Below are positions 36,490-43,825 of a stretch of 64,000 nt of DNA, in pieces. Each line of letters starts with the position of its first letter. The stretch's first letter is position 1. The notes beneath the pieces were generated by a model that had not been told where the DNA came from, did not search any database, and saw only the letters and a program-made list of their open reading frames with translations. The stretch is from the NCBI GenBank assembly GCA_946614295.1, contig CAMOGT010000003.1:1-64000 (forward strand). Reading direction: 5' to 3'. Origin of the DNA: an uncultured Bacteroidales bacterium. Its GTDB lineage: Bacteria; Bacteroidota; Bacteroidia; Bacteroidales; Paludibacteraceae. A program made the translations under genes and the position numbers.

Positions 36490-36535
36490 ATTTTTAATTG
36501 TAAATTGTGAATTGTGAATTGTGCATTGTGCATTA
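36490..36535. repeat. Micro-array that overlaps the start of the barrel gene
   Basis: AATTGTAAATTGTGAATTGTG-type units run from the stop of the tlpA-like gene into the likely signal-peptide start of the barrel gene. The expected ATG is replaced by ATT. Confidence 0.8.
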
Positions 36536-37003
36536 TAAACGCTTCCTTATCTCCTCCTCGTCTCCCGGCGTGTAACCGGTGTGCTGATAGACGATTTTGC
36601 CTTTGCCGTCCACCACGAAGAGGTGCGGCACGTTCTGCACGTTCATCGCCCGTTTGAGGTTTCCGTTGGGGTCGAGCAGCACCTTGTACTCCCATCCGTA
36701 GCCGTTCACCAGCGGTGCCACTTTCTGCACATCCTGCCCTTGGTCAATCGACACCACGTACATCTCCACGCCCGTCTCGTCCTGCCAGTCGGCGTAAAGT
36801 TCGTCGATGGCTTTGAGTTCGCGCATGCAGGGCTTGCACCACGTAGCGAAGAACGAGATAATCACCGGTTTGCCGCTCACGCCGAGCGTCGATACATTGA
36901 CCTCTTTGCCGTCCATACTGCGCAGCGTCACCTCCGGTAACGCCGCAAAACAACTCAGCACACTCAGTGCCGCTACCAGACTTATACCCAATCGTTTTTT
37001 CAT
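36533..37003 (-). CDS. TlpA/ResA-like thioredoxin
   Basis: 156 residues with a signal peptide (KKRLGISLVAALSVLSCFA). Active site WCKPC in FFATWCKPCMRELKAI, cis-Pro region NVPHLFVVD. Periplasmic thiol-disulfide oxidoreductases of this type reduce disulfides in envelope proteins. It lies 9 bp downstream of the small membrane protein and upstream of the barrel and the two CxxC Omp28-like lipoproteins, which may be substrates or partners (inferred). Confidence 0.92.
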   Translation of the reverse strand: MKKRLGISLVAALSVLSCFAALPEVTLRSMDGKEVNVSTLGVSGKPVIISFFATWCKPCMRELKAIDELYADWQDETGVEMYVVSIDQGQDVQKVAPLVNGYGWEYKVLLDPNGNLKRAMNVQNVPHLFVVDGKGKIVYQHTGYTPGDEEEIRKRL

Positions 37004-37012
37004 AATAGAACC

Positions 37013-37267
37013 TTATCTTGCGTCTCCTGCAATCAGCAGAATGATCCATGTCAGTATCGGCGACACGAAGAACGACAGCAACGCCCATCCTAACGGGTCG
37101 CGGTGCCTGTTCACCGCCATGCGGTAAGCTATGTGGATGCGGAAGAAATACACCAGCAGCAGTGCCAACAGCCCGCAAAAAATACTGATCATCCCAATCG
37201 CCAGACCTGACATCCCGGCGAACAGACCTACCAACAGGTCTTCAATCGTCTGTACTAAATTTTCCAT
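37013..37267 (-). CDS. Small two- to three-helix membrane protein
   Basis: 84 residues from the ATG at 37265-37267. Predicted helices: IGMISIFCGLLALLLVYFF (about 28-46) and PLGWALLSFFVSPILTWIILLIAG at the C-terminus, with a basic loop between (YRMAVNRHRD). No family recognised. It is translated between bcp and the tlpA-like gene; the start codon lies beside AATTCGT repeats. Confidence 0.65.
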   Translation of the reverse strand: MENLVQTIEDLLVGLFAGMSGLAIGMISIFCGLLALLLVYFFRIHIAYRMAVNRHRDPLGWALLSFFVSPILTWIILLIAGDAR

Positions 37268-37277
37268 AATTCGTAAT

Positions 37278-37724
37278 TTATTCCAGCACTTGTGCTGTGT
37301 GGTTTTTGGTATCCACTTTTTCGATGATGCGCACCAGAATGCCGTTTTCGTCAAAGATAAAAGTCTTACGCAGGGTGCCCATGGATACCTTGCCGTAGTT
37401 TTTTTTCTCGCCCCATGCGCCGAACGATTGCAGCATCTCGGTACTCGGGTCGCTCAGCAGCGGGAAGGGCAGTGCATATTTCTCCTTGAACTTGACATGC
37501 GAAGCCACGGAGTCCTTGCTGACGCCGAACACTTGGTAGCCTTGCGCCAGAAAGGCATGGTAGTTGTCGCGGATATTACAAGCCTCCGAGGTGCACCCCG
37601 GAGTGGAGTCCTTGGGGTAGAAATAAATCACGGTTTTCTTGCCGCTCAAGTCTTTCTCCGTCACTTCTTTTCCTGTCTCGTCCAGCGCCCTGAACGCCGG
37701 CATTTTGTCACCAATCTGTAACAT
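37278..37724 (-). CDS. bcp: Peroxiredoxin, Bcp/thiol peroxidase type
   Basis: 148 residues. Reduces peroxides with thioredoxin. Peroxidatic Cys in DSTPGCTSEACNIRDNY (CTSEAC gives both the peroxidatic and the neighbouring resolving Cys). VIYFYPKDSTPGC is diagnostic. First gene of the operon that continues to 32047. Promoter at 37753-37783. Confidence 0.93.
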   Translation of the reverse strand: MLQIGDKMPAFRALDETGKEVTEKDLSGKKTVIYFYPKDSTPGCTSEACNIRDNYHAFLAQGYQVFGVSKDSVASHVKFKEKYALPFPLLSDPSTEMLQSFGAWGEKKNYGKVSMGTLRKTFIFDENGILVRIIEKVDTKNHTAQVLE

Positions 37725-37752
37725 AATTGTATCATTTTGTATTATCGGGCTG

Positions 37753-37783
37753 CAAATTTACTGCTTTTTTTTGACATACGCAA
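37753..37783 (-). promoter_or_regulatory. Promoter of the bcp-tlpA-Omp28 operon
   Basis: Minus strand TTGCGTATGT (37783-37774) and -7 TAAATTTG (37760-37753) have 23-bp spacing. It drives bcp and probably the five to six genes downstream. Confidence 0.8.
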
Positions 37784-37822
37784 GCGCGCGTGCAATTTTC
37801 CTATAATAATGTGTGCTTTTTT

Positions 37823-37857
37823 TCATTTTTCATTTTTCATTTTTCATTTTCAATTAT
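37823..37857. repeat. TTTCATT micro-array upstream of the accessory island
   Basis: Four tandem TTTTTCA units precede the island's first promoter and replace the position where a TTGCRYATRT box would lie. Confidence 0.85.
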
Positions 37858-37863
37858 TTTTCG

Positions 37864-37871
37864 TACCTTTG
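37864..37871 (+). promoter_or_regulatory. -7 box of the first accessory-island gene
   Basis: TACCTTTG at 37864-37871, followed by CACC. Unlike the core promoters, no TTGCRYATRT box sits 23 bp upstream. Confidence 0.65.
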
Positions 37872-37917
37872 CACCGGAAATTGTTGGATTTTCACACGAT
37901 AATGGCTATATGAATTT

Positions 37918-38844
37918 ATGCGTCCGCACCCGCGTCTGACACATAGCGACTACTACCGCGACAGAAGCTCCGAATCCGAACTCTGTTACGATTTCCCCGG
38001 CGATGATATTTTCATCGACGGACTACACGCTATGCAGATGCACTTCTGGAGCAACAACCGCAATATCGACATTCCCGTGGTATGCGTCATGAACGCTGCT
38101 CACTACCTCGCCGCTTATATGTTCGAGACTACCTGCTCCGGCGACCAGACGGAGTACGACGTCCTCGCATACGCCTCCGTCGGCAAAGACCGCCAACTCG
38201 CCTTCCTCGCCATCATCGTGCTCGCTGCGATGCTCAAACGAACAGACGGCTTACGCGCAAAAAGCTGCCGAAACCTTATCCTCGAAGACCGCAGTGAGGA
38301 TTTTGAGGAAGGAGTGACCCTCTATGAGCGCTTCATACGTACCGCGGAAGAACGCTTTGCCGAGGAGGATTTCCTCATCGATATCCCCTCACTCGCCACA
38401 CAACTCCGCGAGAAAGACGAACTCATCGCCCAACAATCCCAACAAATAGCAACACTCGAAAACACCATTACTTCTATGGAAGAGAAATACACACAAATTA
38501 TCGGCACACAGTATAAGCAAGATAATAATCAAGGTACTATCTATAATGGTCCGGTAACGATCAACCAATACCCGGCATCGCCTTCGTCCGTTACGTCCGC
38601 TGATCCGGACATCCCCACCTGTGAAGAATCGCCCACAGAAAAAACATATACGCCGCCTATCCCGCGGGAAGGCGACTATAACGGCGTGCGGCTCTATATC
38701 GAGGAGCGCAAGCGATACGACGAGTCTTTCAAAGATTATTGCTCCCATCACAACCGCAAAGAACTATGCGTCCTCCTCACGAAGGAGTTCGGCTGGTTTG
38801 TGGACGACAAATCCCTCGGCAAAAACATCAGCCGGAATATCTAA
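37918..38844 (+). CDS. Uncharacterised accessory protein with a coiled-coil centre
   Basis: 308 residues. N-terminal part (about 1-125) is globular with no recognised family. A heptad-like coiled coil follows (about 150-190, LREKDELIAQQSQQIATLENTITSMEEKYTQ), then a polar linker with NNQGTIYNGPVTINQ (a short beta-type motif that may mediate assembly), and a C-terminal helical domain (about 260-305, NRKELCVLLTKEFGWFVDDKSLGKNISRN). The spacing of KEL..LL and GW.VDDKSLGKNI looks like a small DNA-binding or replication-type fold, but this is a guess. It starts the accessory island and has its own TACCTTTG box. Confidence 0.6.
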   Translation: MRPHPRLTHSDYYRDRSSESELCYDFPGDDIFIDGLHAMQMHFWSNNRNIDIPVVCVMNAAHYLAAYMFETTCSGDQTEYDVLAYASVGKDRQLAFLAIIVLAAMLKRTDGLRAKSCRNLILEDRSEDFEEGVTLYERFIRTAEERFAEEDFLIDIPSLATQLREKDELIAQQSQQIATLENTITSMEEKYTQIIGTQYKQDNNQGTIYNGPVTINQYPASPSSVTSADPDIPTCEESPTEKTYTPPIPREGDYNGVRLYIEERKRYDESFKDYCSHHNRKELCVLLTKEFGWFVDDKSLGKNISRNI

Positions 38845-38878
38845 GCCTGTTCCTTTTTAATAATAAACAAATACAATT

Positions 38879-40171
38879 ATGAAAAAACTCTTTACCCTAT
38901 TGCTCGCTGTAGCAGCCAGCGTAGGAACCATGTTTGCTTGGGACTATAAAAGAGTCCAAATCGGCGATTTGTATTACAACCTTGATGCCACCAACCAAAC
39001 GGCTGGAGTGACGTATCAATATGGCGGCAACTACTCCGGTGACATTATTATCCCTGCTTCTGTGACCTATGATGAGATTACTTATACCGTCACCAGCATT
39101 GGAGATCATGCTTTCGATGGTTGCAGCAGTTTGACCTCTGTGACGATTCCCAATAGCGTCACAAGCATTGGAAGTAGTGCTTTCGAAGGTTGCAGCGGTT
39201 TGACCTCTGTGACGATTGGCAATAGCGTCACCAGCATTGGAGGTAGTGCTTTCTATGAATGCTACGGTTTGACCTCTGTGGAGGGACCTGCGGTATTCTT
39301 TGATCGTCAGGAAAATTACTGGCCATATTACACAAGAACATTAAACCATGTAACAGTCAATGGCGGCGAGTTAACGGAAAATGCGTTATTGTTCATCAAC
39401 CGCTCTTACAAGACTCTCCAGACTTTGGATGTGTCAGGCGCAACGAACACGGAGTTTGCGGACGAGGCCTTCAAAGGTTACTATAACCTGCAACAATTGG
39501 TATTGCCGGAAGGTCTGCAAAAAGTAGGTTATATGATGGTAGCCGGTTGCAAGAACCTGCAATCCATCGACATCCCTGCTTCGGTAGAAGAAATCGAGCA
39601 ATCAGCCTTTGAGGATTGCCGTAGTATCAAGTCCATCACTTTTGGTGGCTCGTCAGCCGGCGCTCCCGGACGATTCAATGCGCCTGCAGCCTCTGCCAGC
39701 CAACTCCGCCGCATCGGCAACTGGGCTTTCTATAACGCACACGAGCTCCAGAACCTCGAGATCCCCGAGGGTGTAGAAGAAATCGGCGATGGAGCTTTCT
39801 ATGGCTGTACGTATCTGGAAGAGATGGTTCTGCCGTCGTCAGTACAGACTATCGGAGATAATACTTTTGCACTCTGCGCCAAACTGCAGAAGATTACTGT
39901 CAATTCCGTTACGCCTCCTTCTATTCAAGCCAAGACCTTCTTCGATGTGAAGCGCCAGATTCCGGTCTATGTGCCGGATGAGGCTGTTTCTGCTTATGAG
40001 GATGACACCTATTGGCAGGAGTTCGACATCCAAGGTCAATCTGAGGCTCCGCAAGGCATCGAAGATGTACAAGGGAACAATGTACAATGTACAAAGATTG
40101 TTCGTGACGGCCAAATCTTCATCCTCCGCGGAGAGAAGGTTTATAGCATAGACGGACGCGAAGTCCGTTAA
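38879..40171 (+). CDS. BspA-type leucine-rich repeat surface protein
   Basis: 430 residues with a signal peptide (KKLFTLLLAVAASVGTMFA). LRR_5 (BspA) repeats: three near-identical 23-residue units (ITSIGxxAFxGCSxLTSVTIPNSV type) at about 75-145, then diverged ones to about 360. BspA-like proteins adhere to host proteins in oral Treponema and Tannerella and occur widely in gut microbes. The tail (CTKIVRDGQIFILRGEKVYSIDGREVR) resembles T9SS sorting tails, and part of it (QGNNVQCTK) is encoded by a TACAAAG micro-array. Confidence 0.85.
   Translation: MKKLFTLLLAVAASVGTMFAWDYKRVQIGDLYYNLDATNQTAGVTYQYGGNYSGDIIIPASVTYDEITYTVTSIGDHAFDGCSSLTSVTIPNSVTSIGSSAFEGCSGLTSVTIGNSVTSIGGSAFYECYGLTSVEGPAVFFDRQENYWPYYTRTLNHVTVNGGELTENALLFINRSYKTLQTLDVSGATNTEFADEAFKGYYNLQQLVLPEGLQKVGYMMVAGCKNLQSIDIPASVEEIEQSAFEDCRSIKSITFGGSSAGAPGRFNAPAASASQLRRIGNWAFYNAHELQNLEIPEGVEEIGDGAFYGCTYLEEMVLPSSVQTIGDNTFALCAKLQKITVNSVTPPSIQAKTFFDVKRQIPVYVPDEAVSAYEDDTYWQEFDIQGQSEAPQGIEDVQGNNVQCTKIVRDGQIFILRGEKVYSIDGREVR
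39097..39283 (+). repeat. Tandem 69-bp DNA repeats of the LRR region
   Basis: Nearly identical 69-bp units encode the first BspA repeats (GCAGTTTGACCTCTGTGACG type). Units differ by few bases, so they are recent duplications that could expand or contract. Confidence 0.85.
40066..40100 (+). repeat. TACAAAG micro-array in the BspA-like tail
   Basis: GTACAAGGGAACAATGTACA-type units encode VQGNNVQCTK shortly before the C-terminal sorting-like segment. The same unit is in the NRPS and fmt. Confidence 0.75.
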
Positions 40172-40240
40172 TAGGGCTACCGATGGCTAAAAAGTAAAAT
40201 AAGCACTCGTCCTTCTTCACGCTACATTAAATCTTAATTC

Positions 40241-40278
40241 AAAAAAAGGAACAGACTCATCCAGCCTGTTCCTTTTTT
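40241..40278 (+). terminator. Rho-independent terminator after the BspA-like gene
   Basis: GGAACAG and CTGTTCC form a 7-bp stem, extended by the flanking A and T runs, with T6 at the end. The A-run on the left makes it bidirectional in principle. Confidence 0.85.
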
Positions 40279-40284
40279 GATATT

Positions 40285-40309
40285 AGCGACCTTTATGGCC
40301 GCTTTTTTT
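40285..40309 (+). terminator. Second terminator-like hairpin
   Basis: AGCGACC and GGCCGCT pair with one mismatch and are followed by T7. It insulates the next unit from read-through. Confidence 0.65.
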
Positions 40310-40313
40310 GCCT

Positions 40314-40351
40314 ATTCGACAAATTCGACAACTATTCGACAAATTCGACAA
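40314..40351. repeat. ATTCGACAA direct repeats
   Basis: Four perfect ATTCGACAA copies at 40314, 40323, 40334 and 40343: two adjacent pairs, with 2 bp between the pairs, followed by a partial ATCGACA at 40356. This iteron-like arrangement precedes a promoter. Confidence 0.85.
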
Positions 40352-40362
40352 AAAAATCGACA

Positions 40363-40400
40363 TTTGTCCCTCGCAGGCGACAAAAAAACCTCTACCTTTG
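40363..40400 (+). promoter_or_regulatory. Promoter with overlapping inverted repeat in the island
   Basis: TTTGTC (40363-40368) and GACAAA (40379-40384) with inner CCT/AGG form an inverted repeat just upstream of the -7 box TACCTTTG (40393-40400). It sits where the -33 element should be, so it may be a regulator site. No TTGCRYATRT box is present. Confidence 0.6.
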
Positions 40401-40541
40401 CACCGGATTTCGAAAGATCTGTTTAATCAGGTTAATCAGTGGATCCAAGAACACTATTTATTAACCCGCGAAAGTTTGTGTGGCTCGTACGTACAGGAGT
40501 GGCCACTCACATACAAGCCCAAGCACCAAACTTTCAAAACA

Positions 40542-40946
40542 ATGAACAAAAACAATGACACGATGGCATGTGAGGCCATCAAAGAACTGATCGAAGTAAC
40601 CAACCGTGCACGCAAGGACAAAGCCCGTGCCGCTGAGCTCCGCGAGCAAGCGAAAACCGAAGCGCTCGCACTCTACAAAGCACAGAAATGGGAAGTCGGA
40701 AAGGATATGCCCTATGAGGGCGCTACCATACGACTCTACAAGGAGAAAGTATGCCAATGGGAGAAGAACCACCAGATCAAAGACACCCTCATCGACATCT
40801 ATTGCTCACAGCTGGAGCACATCGAGTGGCTCAAGAAGCAGGTCAAGAAGACCGAAGAGGAACTCAAGATGACCTCACGCAACCTCGAGTTAGCGTACCC
40901 CAACAGCGAATCCATCAAGTATGAACTCCGCTTCCAAATCCGCTAA
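40542..40946 (+). CDS. Small charged coiled-coil protein
   Basis: 134 residues from the ATG at 40542 (MNKNNDTMACEAIKELIEVT). Lys/Glu/Arg-rich, long helices; the end (EHIEWLKKQVKKTEEELKMTSRNLEL) is a coiled coil. It lies between the ATTCGACAA and AGCTTGTA repeat regions. No family recognised; a structural or DNA-associated role is a guess. Confidence 0.6.
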   Translation: MNKNNDTMACEAIKELIEVTNRARKDKARAAELREQAKTEALALYKAQKWEVGKDMPYEGATIRLYKEKVCQWEKNHQIKDTLIDIYCSQLEHIEWLKKQVKKTEEELKMTSRNLELAYPNSESIKYELRFQIR

Positions 40947-41073
40947 ACACCCGCGTCAATACCCGCGTCATTCCCCGCGTCCTCTCGACCCGCTCGATGA
41001 ACCTCATAAGTACTATGACCCCTTCATCGAGCGGGGGGACACTGACCTCTAAATAGATGCGTACTTTAATTTT

Positions 41074-41158
41074 TAGCTTGTATCTTTTTTATAGCTTGTC
41101 CCCTTTATAGCTTGTATCTTTTTTATAAAAATCCAAGCAAAATAAATACAAGCTATAT
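41074..41158. repeat. AGCTTGTA iteron-like repeats
   Basis: TAGCTTGTATCTTTTTTATA occurs at 41074 and again near 41107, a shortened ATAGCTTGTC lies between, and an inverted TACAAGCTATA is at 41148-41158. All are directly upstream of the HTH gene at 41177. This pattern fits iterons or an autoregulatory operator. Confidence 0.75.
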
Positions 41159-41176
41159 ATTTATCTCAAACGCATT

Positions 41177-41902
41177 ATGCGACTACTTCTTGACGAAAAA
41201 TACATTGCCGGTCACAACCTCAATGCCAATGAGGCGTGTATCTTTGCCGCTATCCTCAAATGCACACGCGCAGGCAGAGGATGGTACGGCAATTACCGCG
41301 AACTCGCCGCCGCTATGCCTTTCGTCATGTCGTACAAAACGGCTAATAGAGCCGTGCAAAAATTAATAACTTTGGGGTTAATAGAGACGCGCGAGGATAA
41401 ATTGTTTACCGTGGGACAAATTGTCCCGACCGATGGACAAAATGTCCCTAACGATGGACAAAATGTCCTCCCCCTTAATAATCCCCCTATAAATAATAAT
41501 ATGAACGAAAATCAACTATCTTCTCCCGCGCACGACGCGCGTACAGAAGAAATGAAGACGGAGGAAAATTTGGATTTTATGGATTTTTGGATCAAGTTCT
41601 CCGTGCCTAACGATATGTTAAATCGCGAGAATGCCTGCCGACGACTTTGGGAGAGTACGACTTTCTCGCGCGCAAAGAAACAAGCGATTATGAAAGAGTT
41701 AACCGACCACCAGATGAACGGAACCTTTACCGAGGAGCGAAATCCGTTCTTTTATCTCAACAATCACGAAGAACCGCAACCGGTCTTCCTCCGGGGCGAT
41801 GAATCCGGCGACATTGTCCAAGTCCGCTACAACGGTGCCTACAAACTCTGCCACCGCGCCACCATGGAGCTCTTCGGACTCGAATGGGTCCGCGATTGGT
41901 AA
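41177..41902 (+). CDS. Helix-turn-helix protein, replication-initiator or DnaD-like
   Basis: 241 residues. The N-terminal part looks like a winged helix (NLNANEACIFAAILKCTRAGRGWYGNYRELAAAMPFVMSYKTANRAVQKLITLGLIETRED), as in phage/plasmid replication proteins. A Pro/Asn-rich linker follows (QIVPTDGQNVPNDGQNVLPLNNPPINNN) and then a second helical domain (about 130-200, MDFWIKFSVPNDMLNRENACRRLW). It starts 19 bp after the iteron-like repeats. A role in replication or in control of the element is inferred. Confidence 0.6.
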   Translation: MRLLLDEKYIAGHNLNANEACIFAAILKCTRAGRGWYGNYRELAAAMPFVMSYKTANRAVQKLITLGLIETREDKLFTVGQIVPTDGQNVPNDGQNVLPLNNPPINNNMNENQLSSPAHDARTEEMKTEENLDFMDFWIKFSVPNDMLNRENACRRLWESTTFSRAKKQAIMKELTDHQMNGTFTEERNPFFYLNNHEEPQPVFLRGDESGDIVQVRYNGAYKLCHRATMELFGLEWVRDW

Positions 41903-41966
41903 AGGGCTGTTTACCTGCGGTGCTCTCCCTCCGCAAAAATCCACAAACGATTTTAATGTTTAATAC

Positions 41967-41978
41967 GCGGTATACCGC
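41967..41978. promoter_or_regulatory. 12-bp perfect palindrome upstream of a small gene
   Basis: GCGGTATACCGC is a perfect palindrome 18 bp upstream of the ATG at 41996. It could be an operator of the helix-turn-helix protein or of another regulator. Confidence 0.45.
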
Positions 41979-41995
41979 ATAAAATTTAATTTATT

Positions 41996-42355
41996 ATGAA
42001 ATGTACTTTAATGCCCGGAATTGAGTCCATCTCCGGCTCTATGAAACAAAAGAATGGCACTCGTATCGTCTTTAAGACCTTCAGCAAACCGTCCGTTAAC
42101 CGAGGTAGCAAACCCGAGACACGCGTCTATCTAATGCGTCGACAGGAACGCTCAACCCCTCTCTCCGAAAATGAGATAGCTGCTCGTAACCGCTTCTCTG
42201 AGGCTGCAACGTATTACAAAAACCTCTCCGAGGAACAGAGGATGGCGTATTATAAGCCGTGGAAAAGCGCGAATTACTGCTATAACGGCAAGAAATACAA
42301 TACCCTCCGAGGTTACGTTATCGCTCGTTTCTACGCTAACGACTTAGCCAACTAA
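41996..42355 (+). CDS. Small island protein, paralogue A
   Basis: 119 residues. Starts MKCTLMPGIESISGSM, with a central TRVYLMRRQERSTPLSENEIAARNRFSEAATYYKNLSEEQRMAYYKP. The gene at 44212 has the same layout (YATGIDYVQGSL ... TRLYVREAGTYDRTTPLSALEEAARLRFTEVAQAV), so the two are paralogues. I do not recognise the family. The helical region TPLSxxExAARxRFxEAA is the clearest motif. Confidence 0.65.
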   Translation: MKCTLMPGIESISGSMKQKNGTRIVFKTFSKPSVNRGSKPETRVYLMRRQERSTPLSENEIAARNRFSEAATYYKNLSEEQRMAYYKPWKSANYCYNGKKYNTLRGYVIARFYANDLAN

Positions 42356-42406
42356 CCCCAGCGGGGTTAAAACGGACTTATTGCCTACTTATTACCTACT
42401 TATTAC
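42354..42406. repeat. Hairpin and 11-bp direct repeats between small genes
   Basis: AACCCC-AGC-GGGGTT (42354-42368) is a perfect hairpin but lacks a T-run. CTACTTATTAC occurs twice in tandem (42385-42395, 42396-42406). No TAnnTTTG box is visible here. Confidence 0.7.
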
Positions 42407-42436
42407 CTGTGACCGATTTATAAAACGAAATTTATT

Positions 42437-42796
42437 ATGGAAATTATCTTGTCTAAACAATGCGAGTCCCTTACAGGCTCACTCGGAAGGGGCTTCGGCT
42501 ACTTCATCGTAAGCCGGTGGTCTCGCAAGGACGTGAAATATCGCTACTACTCCCAGCGTTCCAGATGGGATGTACCTCCCGATGGTCACCTACGTTTCAT
42601 TCTCACCTGTGCCATCCTCGCACAATCGAAACTGCACATCGCCGACATCCGTCTCTCGGCAAAAGAGTTTCGGCAGGCTCTGCGGGAAGCACGATGCACA
42701 ACGCCGCTCTACGGGATGACGAAATACCCCGAGGACTACCCCGCGGTCTTCAATGCCCAACAAGTAATGAAATTCAAAGAAAGGTACAATCTATGA
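42437..42796 (+). CDS. Small island protein with a CESLTGSLGRGFGYFI motif
   Basis: 119 residues. The start MEIILSKQCESLTGSLGRGFGYFIVSRW echoes the ISGSM / VQGSL motif of the two paralogues, hinting at a shared N-terminal fold. A basic middle (SRKDVKYRYYSQRSRW) and a helical C-terminus (LSAKEFRQALREAR) follow. Family unknown. Its stop overlaps the next start (ATGA). Confidence 0.6.
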   Translation: MEIILSKQCESLTGSLGRGFGYFIVSRWSRKDVKYRYYSQRSRWDVPPDGHLRFILTCAILAQSKLHIADIRLSAKEFRQALREARCTTPLYGMTKYPEDYPAVFNAQQVMKFKERYNL

Positions 42797-43029
42797 ACAA
42801 ATATGCAATTACTTTCCCCTTTCTCATCGCGCGACTTGAAAGGGCTATCCACTACCCCTGCGGGGAGAAAGGTTTTCAGACACTCATGTACGGTTGGATA
42901 AGCAAGTACGGAAAGGTGTCGCGACAACTACTGAACACCAGAAAAAAAAGCGACGGCGAATACTGGCTCACACTCGGAGAAGCCGCACATTTCTCACGCT
43001 ATGCCGGCTATGATCTCCTGCACGATTAG
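42793..43029 (+). CDS. Small basic island protein
   Basis: 78 residues (MNKYAITFPFLIARLERAIHYPCGEK at the start). Short, basic, with helical signature WLTLGEAAHFSRYAGYDLL. Linked to the previous gene by an ATGA overlap and followed by a terminator. Function unknown. Confidence 0.5.
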   Translation: MNKYAITFPFLIARLERAIHYPCGEKGFQTLMYGWISKYGKVSRQLLNTRKKSDGEYWLTLGEAAHFSRYAGYDLLHD

Positions 43030-43056
43030 AAAACTATGTGATTTAAAACGAAAACA

Positions 43057-43087
43057 GGGTGGCTCTATTGTCCACCCCGTTTTTTTG
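43057..43087 (+). terminator. Terminator of the small-protein unit
   Basis: GGGTGG (43057-43062) and CCACCC (43072-43077) pair across a 9-base loop; CG and T7 follow. Confidence 0.85.
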
Positions 43088-43090
43088 TAC

Positions 43091-43098
43091 TACCTTTG
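43091..43098 (+). promoter_or_regulatory. -7 box of the lysis-like unit
   Basis: TACCTTTG at 43091-43098 directly follows the preceding terminator. A TTG 22 bp upstream lies inside the terminator loop, so the -33 contact is weak. The leader of about 150 bases before the first start holds a CCCCCTGAAGGGGG hairpin (about 43216-43230). Confidence 0.65.
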
Positions 43099-43253
43099 CA
43101 CTCGCGTTCGGCAAATGGATCGCAAAAACGATACCGCTCCGCTAAATCGTAGGTGCGACCATTGCCTCCGCTCTCCCCACAAATTAAAATTTGCGGGGCC
43201 CCCAACACCCCCCGACCCCCTGAAGGGGGAGAAGAAAAAAACGCAAAAGATAT

Positions 43254-43448
43254 ATGAAAGAAAACAGATACATACAACTCCTCACTGCCGCTATCCTCTC
43301 CTTGGGCGGGTTGGTTCTCCTCTTTTGCGGGGTCTTTATTGAGCCGCACGGACAGATCCACGAGTCCCTCCTCATCGGATTTGGAGAGGTTGCCACCTTT
43401 GCAGGAGCGTTGTTTGGTATCGACTATGTATATAAGTACCGCAAATGA
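43254..43448 (+). CDS. Holin-like two-helix membrane protein
   Basis: 64 residues. Two membrane helices: LLTAAILSLGGLVLLFCGVF (about 9-28) and LLIGFGEVATFAGALFGIDYVY (about 39-60), a short basic C-terminus (KYRK). The size and topology fit a small holin. Its stop overlaps the DUF5675 start (ATGA). The assignment rests on topology and on the DUF5675 neighbour. Confidence 0.55.
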   Translation: MKENRYIQLLTAAILSLGGLVLLFCGVFIEPHGQIHESLLIGFGEVATFAGALFGIDYVYKYRK

Positions 43449-43825
43449 GAAAGATTACGCTTATAAGAAACCGCCGTGAAGGCAAAGCCGTTTATGGTCA
43501 ACTCACCTTTGAGATGAGAAACCGCGAATATGCATTGGAGACCTTTTCAATGCCCTCTCTTGAAAACGCCGACTACCTCATTCCGGCAGGGACATACCCC
43601 GTTGAGAGAACGTGGTCACCGCGCTTCAAAAAGTTCCTACCGCTCATCGAGAACGTGCCCGACCGCGAGGGCATCCGCATACACCGCGGAACGATACCCG
43701 AACACTCGAAAGGATGTATTCTGCTTGATTTGGCGGGTATGTCAAATATAAATATATTGTTTAACCAATTGGAAAACGAAGATGAAAAAGCACAAATCGA
43801 AATCATTGACCGTTATGCTTCTTAG
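43445..43825 (+). CDS. DUF5675 protein, phage-type endolysin-like
   Basis: 126 residues. DUF5675 layout: TFEMRNREYALETFSMP, YLIPAGTYPVERTWSPRFKKFLPLIENVPDREGIRIHRGTIPEHSKGCILL. The IRIHRG..PEHSKGC segment has the His and Cys of a catalytic pair like those of wall hydrolases. DUF5675 occurs in phages and phage-like elements as lysis enzyme. Here it lies between a holin-like gene and a small lipoprotein gene. Confidence 0.8.
   Translation: MRKITLIRNRREGKAVYGQLTFEMRNREYALETFSMPSLENADYLIPAGTYPVERTWSPRFKKFLPLIENVPDREGIRIHRGTIPEHSKGCILLDLAGMSNINILFNQLENEDEKAQIEIIDRYAS

Noticed and set aside
39097..39283. Tandem repeats that look like a CRISPR array
   Set aside because: Units are 69 bp with no spacers and encode LRR repeats in frame.
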